Below are positions 1-12,400 of a stretch of DNA of 64,000 nt, piece after piece. Each line of letters opens with the position of its first letter. Within the stretch, counting starts at the first letter, position 1. The position numbers and the translations under genes are program-made. The notes under the pieces are model-generated. The model made no database searches, had not been told where the DNA came from, and worked only from the letters and a program-made list of their open reading frames with translations. The DNA is taken from contig OU452235.1 in NCBI GenBank assembly GCA_911728455.2, positions 11,704,634-11,768,633 on the forward strand, in the 5' to 3' direction. This DNA comes from Marthasterias glacialis (taxonomy: Eukaryota; Echinodermata; Asteroidea; Forcipulatida; Asteriidae).

Positions 1-908
1 TCATGCACAAAATCCTTGTTTAAAAGTTAAGCGTTCAGGTTAGTTGTATGTTGGGTTTTACTTAAAAACAAGAGGATTGAAATTGCTTTCCCTCCAAGTC
101 AGAGATACTACAAGTCAATGGACTGAAGCAAGCAGCACATTTTTTGTACTGACCCAATTCGCTTAACAACATCAAACAATAAATCTTGTTTGCGCCATTG
201 TGGGAGTCAGATTCCCAGTGTGTTACCAAGCAGTAATAATAATAATAATAATAAAAGCTTTATTTATTGATGGTAACCATGTCACCTAAAAAGATGATTT
301 GCAATGGGCCATCCCTTAAAAGTACATCAAGATAAGTACAAAAAGGGTTAACAAAAATTTAGAAATTAAACCATTACAGGAGCACAAAAAGAAATTTGAT
401 AAAATTGCACGAAAAAACCAACACTACCACGACTAAAAGGCATGGCAAGTGAAGAACTAGAATAACTGGCCAGAACAGCCCGAATCAATCGTTCGGGGCC
501 ACAGTTTAACCAGAAGTGCGCATTTTACTGGTACGCGTGCAGTCAAACAAGCACCATATCTTAACATGCATTTGATTCCTAAAATGGAAGTCCATGGGCA
601 GACAGTTTCCATGTGGTGATGTCAGTGCATGGAGTCAAAAGACACATGTGTATTGCCCCCTTGCATGCATGACACACAAAGCCATTTTGCCACACTCACC
701 AACAGATGTAAATGCTGTATCGCCAAAAATTTGCACTTCACTGTATAACACACAGTGACATTGACTTCCAAAATGGTGCAACCAAGATTATTGTGATGAT
801 GACGTCCAGTGAATTGGGTCGACAGACAAACCTCTGTAGTGTAAACTTTATCATCTCACATGAACTTTAAAATAGTATTATTTAACGTGCTGTTTCAATT
901 GTTTGAAG
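1..908. other. MIC10 intron / upstream sequence, no exon recognised
   Basis: Non-coding by inspection. It should be intron of MIC10, since the downstream exon enters mid-codon. I looked for the first MIC10 membrane segment (a second Gly-x-Gly motif) and did not find it. A (TAA)n microsatellite lies at 234-254. Confidence 0.5.
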
Positions 909-1018
909 GAAAACTGTGGCCAATCCATATGGGTGGAGGTATAGGTCTTGGAATGGGTCTTGCCAACTGCAGTCATGCCTTCAATGATCCATACAATGTG
1001 CAAGGAACAATAGCAAAG
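909..1018 (+). CDS. MICOS10: MIC10 coding exon (second membrane segment)
   Basis: Encodes the glycine-rich membrane hairpin arm of MIC10. Acceptor AG at 907-908 and donor GTAATA at 1019. The first two bases complete a codon begun in an exon outside the window. Confidence 0.87.
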
Positions 1019-1816
1019 GTAATACTCTCCTAAGACTTTGTAAACTCAAGCCCCAAATGCTGCGGCATAGCCAGGATTTTTTCACTGGGGGATTGCTTTT
1101 CAGTTTGGGGGGGGGGGGGAGGGGGGCAGGGGCCGTGTTTTTTAATGAATTACATGTGTCTTGATTTTTTCATGGGGGGCACGGGGGGGGGGGGGGGCAC
1201 TGGAAAATTGTGGCGGGGCATGTGCCCCCCCCCCCCCCCCCGGCCCACCATGTGGCTTCCCCGCTGCCCCAATGTAACAGTTTTTGACTCTAGTTAGACC
1301 TCTTCAGATTGTAGTGACCAGATTGTGAAAGTGCCTTGTTATTATGTTTCAAAAACTTTGTATCAATTTATTATCAGTGTGCAATGAATTGTAATGGTAG
1401 CCTTCACACATGCCCTTCACAAGCATGGTCCATAATAGTGTTTTGTAATACAGGATAGTTAATTTAGTATGCAGTCATACATAGACACCTGATTTCAATC
1501 AAACAATAAGTGGGTTTTTTTCTTTCTTTTTTTCTTAAACCAGTCAGAGTTTGGTAGTCTCTGTTTGAGCATAGTGTTGAGATAGAGTTGTACGTGTAGT
1601 TCAGCAATACACAAGTAACTTGCAGAGCTTGAAAGTTTTCTCCTGAAGTTCCATTCTTTATTTTGTTTGTTTCTTATCATTTTGCTGTGTGTCTTATATA
1701 ATTTTTATTTTATGTTATTTCATAAATCTTTTCAGGTGCTCAAAGAAAAGCCGAAGGCATCAAGCCAAAAAGAAGAAATAACAATAATCAGAACGGAGGA
1801 GGCACCGAAATCATAA
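909..1816 (+). CDS. MICOS10: MIC10 (MICOS complex subunit), 3' part, two exons
   Basis: Partial gene; the 5' exons lie left of the window. The spliced C-terminal part comes from 909-1018 and 1736-1816. MIC10 is a small inner-membrane hairpin protein of the MICOS complex that oligomerises through glycine-rich membrane segments and bends cristae junctions. The first exon here encodes LWPIHMGGGIGLGMGLANC followed by SHAFNDPY, matching the human MIC10 pattern of a Trp-Pro start, a Gly-x-Gly second membrane segment and a following NC-H-F--PY stretch. The exon enters at phase 2 (needs one upstream base) and leaves at phase 0. The second exon adds a charged, Lys/Glu-rich tail (VLKEKPKASSQK...) ending at TAA 1814-1816, so the C-terminus is about 25 residues longer than in human. 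Splice sites are conventional: AG at 907-908, GTAATA at 1019, TTTTCAG ending at 1735. The family call is firm; the tail has no recognised domain. Confidence 0.88.
1060..1266. mobile_element. hAT-like MITE, degenerate copy, in MIC10 intron
   Basis: Short G/C-run-rich element with related ends (CTGCGGCATAGCC on the left; reverse complement of the right end CAGCGGGGAAGCC). It is flanked by near-identical 8-mers: CCCAAATG at 1052-1059 and CCCCAATG at 1267-1274. It belongs to the same family as 3611-3815, 23136-23461 and 30853-31156. Long homopolymer runs (1107-1125, 1182-1199, about 1225-1241) blur the interior. Confidence 0.5.
1736..1816 (+). CDS. MICOS10: MIC10 last coding exon
   Basis: Phase-0 exon after a TTTTCAG acceptor: 26 codons plus TAA. 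The Lys/Glu/Ser-rich tail is hydrophilic and expected to face the intermembrane space. It directly continues the frame of 909-1018 with no stop. Confidence 0.82.
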   Translation: MLKEKPKASSQKEEITIIRTEEAPKS

Positions 1817-2114
1817 AAAATTGTATATATGTAGGGTTTTTATGCAAATTCATAAAAATTGCTAGTATTCAAATATTTCTGTTTGTTGTTTTATTGGAAT
1901 TTCTGAGGTCTGGACAGTGTGTTGTACTGACCTTCAACAAAGCATTGGTGTAAAGCATCTTAGATGCTGTAGATATCATGAACTACAGTTTTGTAAGATG
2001 CGACTTTTGGTGATAAATGGTTAATTTTATCTTATCTAATGTGATTGCAGACAGCTCCTAGCGGACAGATTCAGAAAAAAAAACGGAGCTGGTTTTTCAT
2101 CTGTATCATAGGTT

Positions 2115-2319
2115 AATAAAAATGATTGAGTACTTGGAGAGTGTTCCTAATAACCTATATTTAAACACCATGTAACCCGTGACATCACATGTTTACAAGA
2201 GAGCCACTGAGCCTAGACTTCCTGCAGGCACAATGTGAAGCTCAACGGAAGAACACATAAAATTTATATTTTATGGAGATTGCATTGGCAGACTTTTATC
2301 AACATTTCATATGAATAAA
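2115..2319 (+). terminator. candidate polyadenylation signals of MIC10
   Basis: AATAAA at 2115-2120 and again at 2314-2319, about 300 and 500 bases after the MIC10 stop; another is at 2590-2595. Position and strand fit a 3' UTR end, but the motif is common in AT-rich DNA and the site used cannot be chosen. Confidence 0.35.
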
Positions 2320-3610
2320 GGGGGCACATCTCAAAACTTGTCCAGCTGTTATTTTCATAACACTTGATGGTCTGTGGAAATTATGACACAAAATGTCAAA
2401 TTTCCCATATGACCAGTGTAGTATCCTGCCTGCCAGAAAGGCCCTGGCATGGACATGGTCACTCCTTTGTAAACAAATGTTACAAGGTCTATAGTTTCCC
2501 CAGTAGATTTACCTCAAATGAGTTTGGTTTTTTTGATGGCTCACTCTTTGTTTTCAAAAGTATGAGCACTTAAAGTGTGCACGAAGTAAAATAAAACATG
2601 TTTAAATGTTTTTGTTATTTATCATTAAACGAAACCTAGATGTTTTAAACAGGCATAAAGCTGCTTTTTACAAATAAAATATCCTAAAGACCGAATGATG
2701 TTTCGAAAAGAAGGAAATGTTTGTGAGAACTGTTTATTTACTTATAAAAGTTTCCTTTTCTCGAACTGAACATTTCTTTTTGAACATCTGTTCTTGCTGT
2801 ATGGTTTGAATGATGCATGACTGCACCGACAGGCTTCATTATGCAAAATATAACATTCGCCAAATGTTCTTAGTAATGCAGAACTACGTTTTGCTTATTA
2901 ATTTAATACTTTTCTTTAATTGGAGTGTTTAAATAAACATTGAATTGTTTTGCCTGTGACTTAAATATATTTTTCATAGTCTGTATTATTCCGTTTCTGT
3001 TGCGGAAATGATCAAACACCGCATGACTTGTGACTCGTGCGTCACAGTCCTACTCGATTGCTGAGCGATGGCTATCATAGCGCCCTCTTTTGATCCTATT
3101 GTTAGAAAATTCCATGAGCAATGAGCCTGATGAATAATTTTGTAAACTCACATTTTTTTTTCTGTAAATCAAAGATTAGAAGGTCGTGGCTTTTAGGGAT
3201 TGTTCAAAAATGGTTCAATAGTGGTTCCTGGGGTTTTCTATTTTGCACCTGGGTCATTTTGGGTATACTAGTCTTCGGGAAAGGCCTTAATTTGCTCACA
3301 GGCAGACCGAGATTGAGTCTGGCAAGTCAGCTCGAGTTATCTGGGGTGGTTTCATTTCAAACGGGCATAGCTCAAAAGCTCTACGGCTAAACTGCCAAAG
3401 ACTGTACAGAAAAAAAGACGTTCAGTTGGCAGCCCACATATTGATTTATCTCAAAAGGCTGAGAGACTTTCAAATCTTGTTCGAGTAATTTTTAATATTT
3501 AGCGTGTTTTTCTTTTAGCATTGGTTAATAATAAAGTGGATCTCTATAGTAGGGTACACACCCATAGGATTCTACTAGATTTTGAAACGTCTATCAGCAT
3601 TAAAGCTTAA

Positions 3611-3815
3611 CAGTGGCATAACCAGAGGGGGCGGGGCCTGAGAATTATCCCCCCCTGCCCCACAAGTTAGATCAAAAGAAATATGTACAAATTAAATGGT
3701 TTGATACATTTACCCCACCCCCACCCCCCAAAAAAAATCAATCAATAAATAAACAAACAATTGCGTCTTTGCCCCCACTTGCCCCCATCCAATGAAAATG
3801 TGTTTTACGCCACTG
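3611..3815. mobile_element. hAT-like MITE with perfect 8-bp target duplication
   Basis: A 205-bp element beginning CAGTGGCATAACCAG and ending with the inverse pattern (reverse complement CAGTGGCGTAAAACA). The flanks are an exact 8-bp direct repeat, AAGCTTAA, at 3603-3610 and 3816-3823. An 8-bp duplication with CAG-starting ends is the hallmark of the hAT superfamily. It has no coding capacity, so it must have been moved by a transposase encoded elsewhere. Confidence 0.8.
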
Positions 3816-5253
3816 AAGCTTAATTATGCATAAAGTGTAAATTTGTGGCACTTCACAGAATTCCAAACTTCAAATAAAATCTGTTACCTCTTCAGAAAAA
3901 AAAAATATTTAGAAACACCTGCATCCTCAAAAAACCATTTACACATATCCTTTCTCCTACTTATAAATACGTGGAAAATATTGATCTAGATAACCTCACC
4001 CTGTACACAGGTCACTGGATTTATTCCCTAAACCAACCCTTCTCATCTGTCCGCGTACCCGTCGATCAATATTACGCATTATCTGTTGACAAATAAATTG
4101 CGCCCTCTTTTTCAGCAGGTGTTGGTATCGGTCACGTTGCCAAGGGAGACTTCCACTCAGGCATAGTTTTCGTCTCTGATTTGTTGTCACTCGACCAACG
4201 ACCTTCTTTGAAATCAAGCAACGATTTGTCCAAACCGTCCAAAAAAAAAATGTGTTACTGTGAACTTGGCCCCGTTTTATCTTTCAACGTGTCTGTGGAA
4301 CATTATCCTTGCCACTTTCAGACGTTTTCGTGAGTGTGGTCTCGGCTCGAATCTTAGTGAGTTTCCTAAGCCGACAGTTGGGTTTATCGACAGGGGCTCA
4401 ATTTCACGGATCTTTTAAATATTTAACTTTCAATAGACTTGTTTCATCTAGCTTTTCATGTCTGTTCATTTAATAGTAGACTGCAAGTTACAAATCCCAT
4501 GAATTACACCAGCGCTCTCTTTAACGCAACATCTTGAAACAAGGCCAGTTGTGTATGGATCAAAGCCCCGACTATAGTCAAGAAATTTCTAAAGAATCAC
4601 TCCTCACGTTAGAGCACGCTGTGCCCAACAATAAACGGGAGCACGGTGGCAATTGGTGGGGGGTGCTACACGGCTAGCCATGAGCCAAATAAGTCACTTG
4701 CTCAAACGTGTCAGATCAACACCCAATGAACTGCGAACATCATTAGCTATACGGTTTTGCAACCCCTGGTCTCGCTCCGGGTTACGTTAAAAATAATGAC
4801 GGTTGAACTTGAAAATAAGTCTGGGAGTAAACAGAGGACAAAAACTAACGATAACATGACTAATCTCCACTGTAGCCAAGAAAATAACATATAGAAAGAT
4901 TAAACTAATAACAAAGTTTAAAAGAATTGTGATAAAAGTAATGGAATACTGAAAACGAACACATTGCTTTACGGTAAGACAATTTATGTATAGTCATGGA
5001 TCACTCGACCCATGGTTAAATTTTCCAAGTAACAACTTTCCAGGTGGCCACTATATCCAACTCATTAGTTGCCATGGCGATAAACCAAGTACTGGCACGC
5101 CCACTCACGTCTACCCAAATTAACGGTGACCTAATTAGTTATTAATGCGTTTATCGAGTTAAGGTAACAAGTCTCTCTATATTTACAATTCTTTTCGTAA
5201 TGAACAATATTTTACTTTCATCAAAAGTGTTCATTTTTCATCAAAAAGTGTAT

Positions 5254-5362
5254 GTTTGTTTGTTTGTTGGGTTGTTTGTTTGTTTGTTTGTTTGTTTGTT
5301 TGTTTGTTTGTTTGTTTGTTTGTTTGTTTGTTTGTTTGTTTGTTTGTTTGTTTGTTTGTTGT
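5254..5362. repeat. (TTTG)n microsatellite
   Basis: About 110 bases of nearly perfect TTTG/TGTT tetranucleotide repeat with one interruption near 5269. It produces spurious Val-Cys-Leu-Phe and Thr-Asn-Lys-Gln open frames on the two strands. Confidence 0.95.
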
Positions 5363-7332
5363 TGTTTTTTTTGGGGGGGAACATTCCATAGAGAAACTAT
5401 TTCAATAGGGCTATGAACTTTAGGAACTTGTAACACAGGGCTCTACTGTAATGATTGCAAGGTTGAAGGGGAAAAAAATCGATCGACATCGAGTAGTTAA
5501 AGTATCAAAGGTGGTTTGAACTGCACATTTAAGTTTATTTTCATTATTTCGGATGTTATCTCGCATCCTGCTTGTCCCACTTTAAGTTGGTACAGTGGGA
5601 AAGGTGAGAGGTGACGTTAACAAGAGCTAGATGGAAGTGACTTCGCATGATAATATTGTTAAACAACATAATTAATTTACTACCGGTAGTCAGAAGGTAG
5701 TGGAGAGTTAGGTACCTGTCTAGTATAGAGGGAGAACGGTTTAACTAAACCGTAGAGCTCTGTGGTTAGACTTAACATTGTTTACATAGGCCTAATATGA
5801 ATATTGAAAGCTTTCTCAATGAAAAGTTTGCCAGACAGTGTTGATTTTAACAACTGGAAGAAATTACAACGTATGATGACATGGTTTACGTTCTCTGTAA
5901 TACAAGAAAAGATTTCTGGGTGAGGCCTCAGAAATTTTGTGGTTAGATAGGAGAGTGTCTTGGAACTTAATGACATTCATATCATGTCAGGACGTGAAAA
6001 TAACGTCACGCTTCGACCATGTGAATCAATCGACAGCTCCTGGAGAGTTTAGGGCCACGTCATCCCCGTAGTCTGAAACCCTGGGTTGATGTAAACCAGC
6101 TACACGCAATTTATGTCACAAACCACAGAACCATACTGCTTTCCTTACAACCTCGGTTTCGTAATATTGAGTCTGTCTCCAAAAAAATGTTTAACTTAAG
6201 AAATAAATAAGGATTTTTTTTAAAGCCACTGGTCAACATTGGTTAAGTGTCTGTAAATGCTTCCACTCTTTGCACAACTCAAAATACATGTAATAAAACC
6301 AACCTGTGACAATGTCAGCTCATTTCGTTGTTTCATTTTTCGAGAAAACGGTAAAAATGCATTCAGCATGTTTGTATGCATTCCTATAGGCAGAGTTTTG
6401 GTCTCATGAGATTCATGAGAACGTTTACTTTTGGATCGTATTTAATTTATTCCTAAAAAACGATAACACTTATAGACAGATTTCAAGGAAAGTTTTCTAC
6501 CATCATTATCGTTATACCATGTAAGGTCTTTGTAAATCTGTAAACATTTGTAATTTCTTTCTTACCAAAAAGTGGTTTTATTTTAACAATAACAAAAGTG
6601 TGTTATCTCTTTTTATGTTTGCCTGTACAACCATGTCACAACTATAGTGTTCAAAGTTGTTATGTTCATCTTTGGAGACAAGTGTAGCCCGGGGGTCTTT
6701 AAGTCTTAATAGAATGTGCATGGTGACCGTCAAACACGCTGAAAAGAACACTGACTATGTAGGGATGTAAGGTTAACGGCAAGGTGAGAGGATCTTGTTA
6801 CCGGCCATTTGGTACTCCGCCCTGATTTGACGTTTGACCTTTAATTACAATAACTCAGAATAAAGCGACTCAAAGAGTCCCAAATTAGTGTGAACAATCA
6901 CCACCGACGCCGGAAGGGAAACACGTAACAAGCTTAAGAACTCATTTTCGAGTGAAAAAATGTTGCTAAAACTAGGCGTGGCCGACCGGGTGTCCTTAGA
7001 TAATATTACCGGTACTACTTCAAGTGTTCAACAACTTTTATTTGGGTGATGTTTCATAATAAAACTTCGTGAATAAGGCTCGTGGTAGAGTTCTTTATAC
7101 AGGAGAATGACCCGTGACGTCATTTTTTGGGCAAATCTTGTGCATTTCCGCTTTGGGTGCAGTTTCTTTGCGTGATGTCTAAAAAAAGAATGATTGACCG
7201 TTTTTTATTAGCTAAGCTTAAATTATTGACACCAACGCGGCAAGACCGTCAACATGATGTACTCAGCATGTGTGGTCTTTAACAGTTTTGTTTTTATCTG
7301 CAAGGTTCTTTGTACAGTTATTGATGTAGGAG

Positions 7333-7757
7333 CAGGGGCGAAACTATAGGGTACAATTTAAGTGGGCACGAGGGGGCGGCACCATTTTTTCTAGGGGGCA
7401 CTTCTGGCCAGTTAAAAGAAAAATAGTTTACAAAAAAAATCATTGAAAGTACTATTCAAAAGCTTACTCTGGTTATTTTTAATCTCAAAGGTCTAGATTT
7501 CAAATGTGTGTGTGTGTGTGTGTGTGTGTGTGAGTGTTTGTTTAGGCATTCAAACCGGGGACTTATAACAAAAGAGGACAATAGGGTCCCCGATTGGAAA
7601 TCGTGTACAAAACCAATGGGAGCTGTTGCTAAAAAGTTAAAGTACAAACAAAAGAGGGACAATAGGAGGTCCCCGATTGGAGGTAAATACACACTTGTGT
7701 GTGTGTGTGTGGGGGGGGGGGCACGTGCCCCCGTGTGCCCCCCTTAGTTACGCTTAC
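7333..7757. mobile_element. hAT-like MITE, enlarged copy with internal duplication
   Basis: Left end CAGGGGCGAAACTATAGGG, body with GGGCAC, CTAGGGGGCACTTCTGGCC and AATCTCAAAGGTC, and right part CCCCCTTAGTTACGC match the 23136 and 30853 copies. The middle is expanded by (GT)n tracts (7506-7531 and 7694-7711) and by two copies of a unit containing GGTCCCCGATTGGA (about 7590 and 7670). The last bases of the right end differ from the family and I find no 8-bp duplication, so the right border is approximate. Confidence 0.6.
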
Positions 7758-8899
7758 AAAAATAGAAACTGGAAACCCCTCTGATGTCAGCCAAGGTCAC
7801 TTTTTTGTTCTTCGTATGATTATCAGGTAACTTTTTTTACGATGATAAAGTAAAGCTTTGCATGTTGCCCCTCTTTGTTTTGAATCATGCTTACGTTGTA
7901 CACACCTAACGGAGCCTATATATGCACTGGTCATTTCACACGATGTAAGGCGTGCGTCTTTTAAATTTAGTGATAGGGTTACATCTTAAACCAAGGGGTC
8001 AACAATTGAGTAGATTTTTACAATAGCATAATAGCTTCATTATGTTACAAGATTTATTGTATAATCATCTGAACAGAAAACAAGTTGAATATAGGTCCAA
8101 TATACCCTTTCTCTGGGCCATCGGTTGAACTCATTCTCTTCATAAAACCAGTGATTATGGTAACAACCATTTACCTTCATTTGTTTAAGTAATATTATCA
8201 CGAAGGAGCGAAAGTGACCTGCACGGAGCAACTTGTAGGTTGGGAAAGTTTCAGGCGCATGGTGTGGACAAACTAACGATTTCGAAGAAAGGTTGATCAC
8301 TCTCCTGTAGTCAGAGTGTATTTTTGTATGTCTATGTAATCATGCATATCATACTTGCAAATGATTATGCAGTGACGGATGACAAGTGGATAATAACATA
8401 ATCTCAGCGAGGGTGAATGCGTGTACCTCCACTGATGGCATAACTGAGTTGACGGGAGCCTAGGTTGATACAACCACACGGACGCTGGTTTATTTTATTG
8501 GTCAGTCACTGCCGGCGCGTATATGCACACACAGGCATACGTCACTTGCTCCTACCATCAGTGCAGCTTTGTAGCATTCAGGATCTAGATCATGATCGTA
8601 CAGTGACTGATGGAGACGAGTCAGTGGGGTTGGAAACCACTCTGATTGCCGGAACCAGACTCTCAATATAACCACTTTTTTTGGGTCTGATTTTGGGGTC
8701 ATCCATCTCTCGAGGCTCACCTAGCGACGTCTTCACATTGACTTGCTCAGTCGAGCGTTTCATTTTACTCGTGGGGTTCTTGGCTTCGCTACTTCCCCGG
8801 AAGACTATCCCCAGTCTTATTTTTGTTACCGTCTTCATCATCGAGGTTGAATCACCCGAGTGTTGAATAGCTTGGCCTTTTCTTTCCGGGGTTGATCAT

Positions 8900-9323
8900 C
8901 TGTCATATGAAGGGGGTCCGTTTACCTTCTCTCTCACCGCCGGTGCTGGGCGGCCGACAAACACCACATTCCACGGGTATTCCTTTTCGATAAAGGGAGA
9001 TTATTGTCGCGCAGGTTTCACGGTGTCAAAACACGGAGGGTTTATATCAGGTATCGAACACGCTTTTGTTAGTCTGCTGTTAAACAGTCCACAGTGGTCC
9101 ACCGCGTGGAGAGAGCCACCTAGCCTTTCGTAGTGAAGAAACTCCACGATAGTGCGAAAACAATATCGTTGGAACTTGAGCACTTACACAAACCATCGGT
9201 GCACGAACCGATCGAAATCCAAGCCAATGATCCGCTAGCCGGAATAAAACCAGATATACATCTTTTTGAGAGAGAGGGGCTACGTCAAAAATACCAGGAG
9301 AGAACTAAAAAATTACTTTCGTC
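8900..9323 (+). promoter_or_regulatory. likely 5' UTR / promoter region of the M13 gene
   Basis: Sequence upstream of the M13 start codon, locally richer in CG dinucleotides than the flanks. No convincing core element can be fixed. An ATG at about 9226 opens only ATG-ATC-CGC-TAG, a minimal upstream frame. The stop TAA shortly before 9324, in frame with the M13 start, supports 9324 as the first usable AUG. The transcription start is unknown. Confidence 0.3.
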
Positions 9324-9492
9324 ATGGACGGGATCGTCACCAAGCCGAACAGCGTCCATTGGAAGCGACCGTCCTGGTACCGAAGACGTACGGGTCTGGA
9401 GCGTCGTTTACTCTGGCTGTCGATTTTGCTTGGATTCGTCGCGTTGTCTCTCGTCGCCGTTCTCATGAACGAGTTGATGACGGACAGGAAAG
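9324..9492 (+). CDS. M13 exon 1: cytosolic tail and signal-anchor
   Basis: Residues 1-56. An Arg/Lys-rich tail with [12 protein letters not shown] precedes a hydrophobic stretch ([20 protein letters not shown]), giving type II topology. It ends in phase 1 at a GTAAGA donor, which matches exon 2 twenty kb away. The similar exon at 54119 supports the assignment. Joining to exon 2 is inferred from phase and the otherwise missing N-terminus. Confidence 0.8.
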
Positions 9493-12400
9493 GTAAGAGA
9501 TCAGTAATGGTGCAATTTCACGACCACTTTTCAATAATCGTTGAACAACATTTCAAGCGTGGGATAAAGTCCAACGAATTGTGACAAGTTGGGACGACCT
9601 CGCGATTGTACATGGATTTGGCGAAGGGGCGCGTGCGAGCAAGTTTTACAAAACAAGAATTGTGTCAACAAGCACTCATCGCTTTCGATAATAAATCGTT
9701 TTGTCTTCTTGAGTAAACTTATCGTAAATATGTGTTGATCTAGTTTAAGGGTAAACATACCAGAGGTATCAAAACAGATCTAGGGCGATAGAGGCATATG
9801 TAACTCTACTACGATGACTGGTATCGTATAATTTCCCACCGCCCAAAGTATCCAGCTGTCAACTTAAGGAATGTACTGCATAAAAAAAAATTGGAAGTGT
9901 GTATATACACACGGTCGTATACATTACGTTCAGGTTTCGGGAGTGTAAATGCATACCTAAAAATTCTCTTTAGTTCTGGGAAAGCAGCACATGAGGCTTT
10001 TTGTATTATCAATCGGGGCTGCATTGCCCACGCTCACCCTTTTCTCACACAATATTCAATGTAACCAAAGTTTGGAAGACGAACCTGGTAGTCTGTTCCC
10101 CCCCCCCTAATGCTAGCGTTATCGCTGCCAGTGTACACAATGCACAAACTGGGGTGTTTAATTGATTCTCTCAGTAACTATAATGTGACAACACCGCCAT
10201 GGTGTTAGTTATCCCCATTGCTTTATCACTGGTAAAATTAACACCATGTCGGTGTTGTCACATATAGATACCAAGAGAATCAATTTAAACACCCCCAATT
10301 TTTGCAGTGCAGGGAATACAACAAAAATGGCACCACCACGATAAAGTTCCATGCGAAATGATTAGTTGCTTGATATAACATACAGTTTGTAAATTTAAAT
10401 ATACCATAATCATTAACAGTCGCCTTGGAATAATAATAACTAGTTCTTATATAGCGCATTTCACAATAACGCCTCAATGCGTTTGGGAACGTTCCCGAAT
10501 CCGCCTCCGTCACTTTTCACTCATTATGACTAAAAAAAACATGGGTAAATGATACTTCTTTTGGGAATTATAAATGATAAAGTGGCGGTTGGATTCGACT
10601 TATTTTCCGTTGCCTTGCTAATCAAAAGGCTGTTTGAAAGATATCCTAAACTAAATAATGAGTCACAATAAGGTGTGACTTAAACATCCAGGATTCTAGT
10701 ATGCGTTGGGTCTATTAAAACAATACCAATACTACACAAGGGGGGGGGGGGGGGGGGGGGGGGGGGAGGGGGTGTCAGTGAGACAAAGTTTTGTAAAACT
10801 AACCTCGACTGAATATTAAAGAGTTAAACAAGAAAGTGAGTTTCAATTCAGAGCCTCAATTTGGGGAGTCTCGAATCATTACTACAACGGTCAAACAAAC
10901 GACAATGTTGAGTTGAATTGAGTTTGGCTGCCCATTGTGAACTCATGCTGGGGTGACAACACGCTACTTCGCCCCTCAACAAAAACCAGCGTGTAAAGTC
11001 AAAATGGGAAGCCATTTAGTTCATGTATGCGCCCTGTGTAAACACCGTTTCCACAGAGAAAAAAATGAGGGGTACGAAGTAATTGCTGTGTAATTACTTG
11101 CCTGCAATCCGCCATGCATTTGAAAAAACACACCCGTGCGTTTCTGTAAACACAATGGGCAATAACCCACTGATTTTACTCATTATTTTTATTTTGAAAC
11201 CAATCGTCCAAAGAAACTTTACTTTTTTTTTCAAGGGAATACAGTGTCGGTTTACTTTTGGATCTTGCTTAAATTCGTTTGAAGGCAAGGGTCAGAATTC
11301 GGATGCAGGAGTCGATTCCTAGACCCATGTTGGGGTCAATCCGGATCAGAAAGAATGACCTGAAACCCAGGTCAACGTGGCTTGAATGTAACTCAAACAG
11401 GTGATACCTTGATCCGGATAACAGGTGATACCTTGATCCGGATAACAGGTGATACCTTGATCTGGATAACAGGTGATACCTTGATCCGGATTTCAAGTCA
11501 ATTTAATATAATGGTTTCCTGATCAATTGACCCCGATGAACATACGGAATTAATTTTGACACAGCAATGCGCGAAAGTTAATTAAATTTCATTATGGTGC
11601 AACCACTTTTTACGCGTTCATTCGAATGTAACCCAAAGTGAGGAAAAAAGGATAGCATAATGGGTCATGCATTAATGACACGAGAGTTAGTTATACCGGT
11701 AATTAGGGCATAACGGTGAACAACACCATTATTTATATCCCCACATATCACGGCGAAGATGATTTTATTCTTCAACTGATTTTCTTTTGGTGCTGTTTTA
11801 ATTTTGTGCAGATCCTTGAGATTCAGTCTTGTGTAAGAAGACGCTTTAAAAGCATCATTTATTATCATACAGAAGAACGCCGCTATAACGAAGACAAAAC
11901 AAAACATTTCGATATACCGAACGCAGCCACGACATGATAATCCAAAAGCTGTGGGTTCTGGGTCATTTAAACAGAACATTTAGCTTGCAAAATTGATCTG
12001 CTTCAACGCTGAACCATTCGCAATCAATATTCATCCCAATCGTGGATGGTAAACACCTGAGCAAAACTATTCTCTGCCCAGAAATTGCTGTCTCCTTCAC
12101 AGCCTTGTAAAATTGGGGCCAGATGAAATCAGCGTGGATCTCTTGCTGCAGATTTATATGCAAATAAAGCGTTTGTTTTTTGAGTTGTTTTCTGAGAGCG
12201 CGTGCAGTGCGGCAACATTGCATCCCCTTCCCTGAGGCAAACTCAAGCAGGATTGAATTAATTGTTAGCCCTTTAGCCATATCTATAGCAGGGAGGGACC
12301 TTGGTGATTTCCTATTATTGCACCCAAAGATGGGCGGAGTTGTCCGAGCTGTCGTTACCCAGGACGTAACACTACGCTGAAGAAGGATACGTTTGGGGGA

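Larger units (their letters stand above)
1817..8900. other. intergenic region between MIC10 and the M13 gene
   Basis: About 7 kb with only short, uncorroborated open frames on both strands. It holds the MIC10 3' end, two hAT-like elements, a long (TTTG)n tract and GT microsatellites. I see no conserved coding exon. The stretches 3830-5250 and 5363-7320 contain nothing I can name. Confidence 0.5.

Noticed and set aside
5200-5436. Open frames of (VCLF)n and (NKQT)n on both strands
   Set aside because: Produced by the (TTTG)n microsatellite.
9133-9468. 111-codon open frame overlapping M13 exon 1 in another frame
   Set aside because: It begins with GTG, not ATG, does not match M13 proteins, and does not continue into exon 2 in phase; the 9324 frame with the signal-anchor explains the region.
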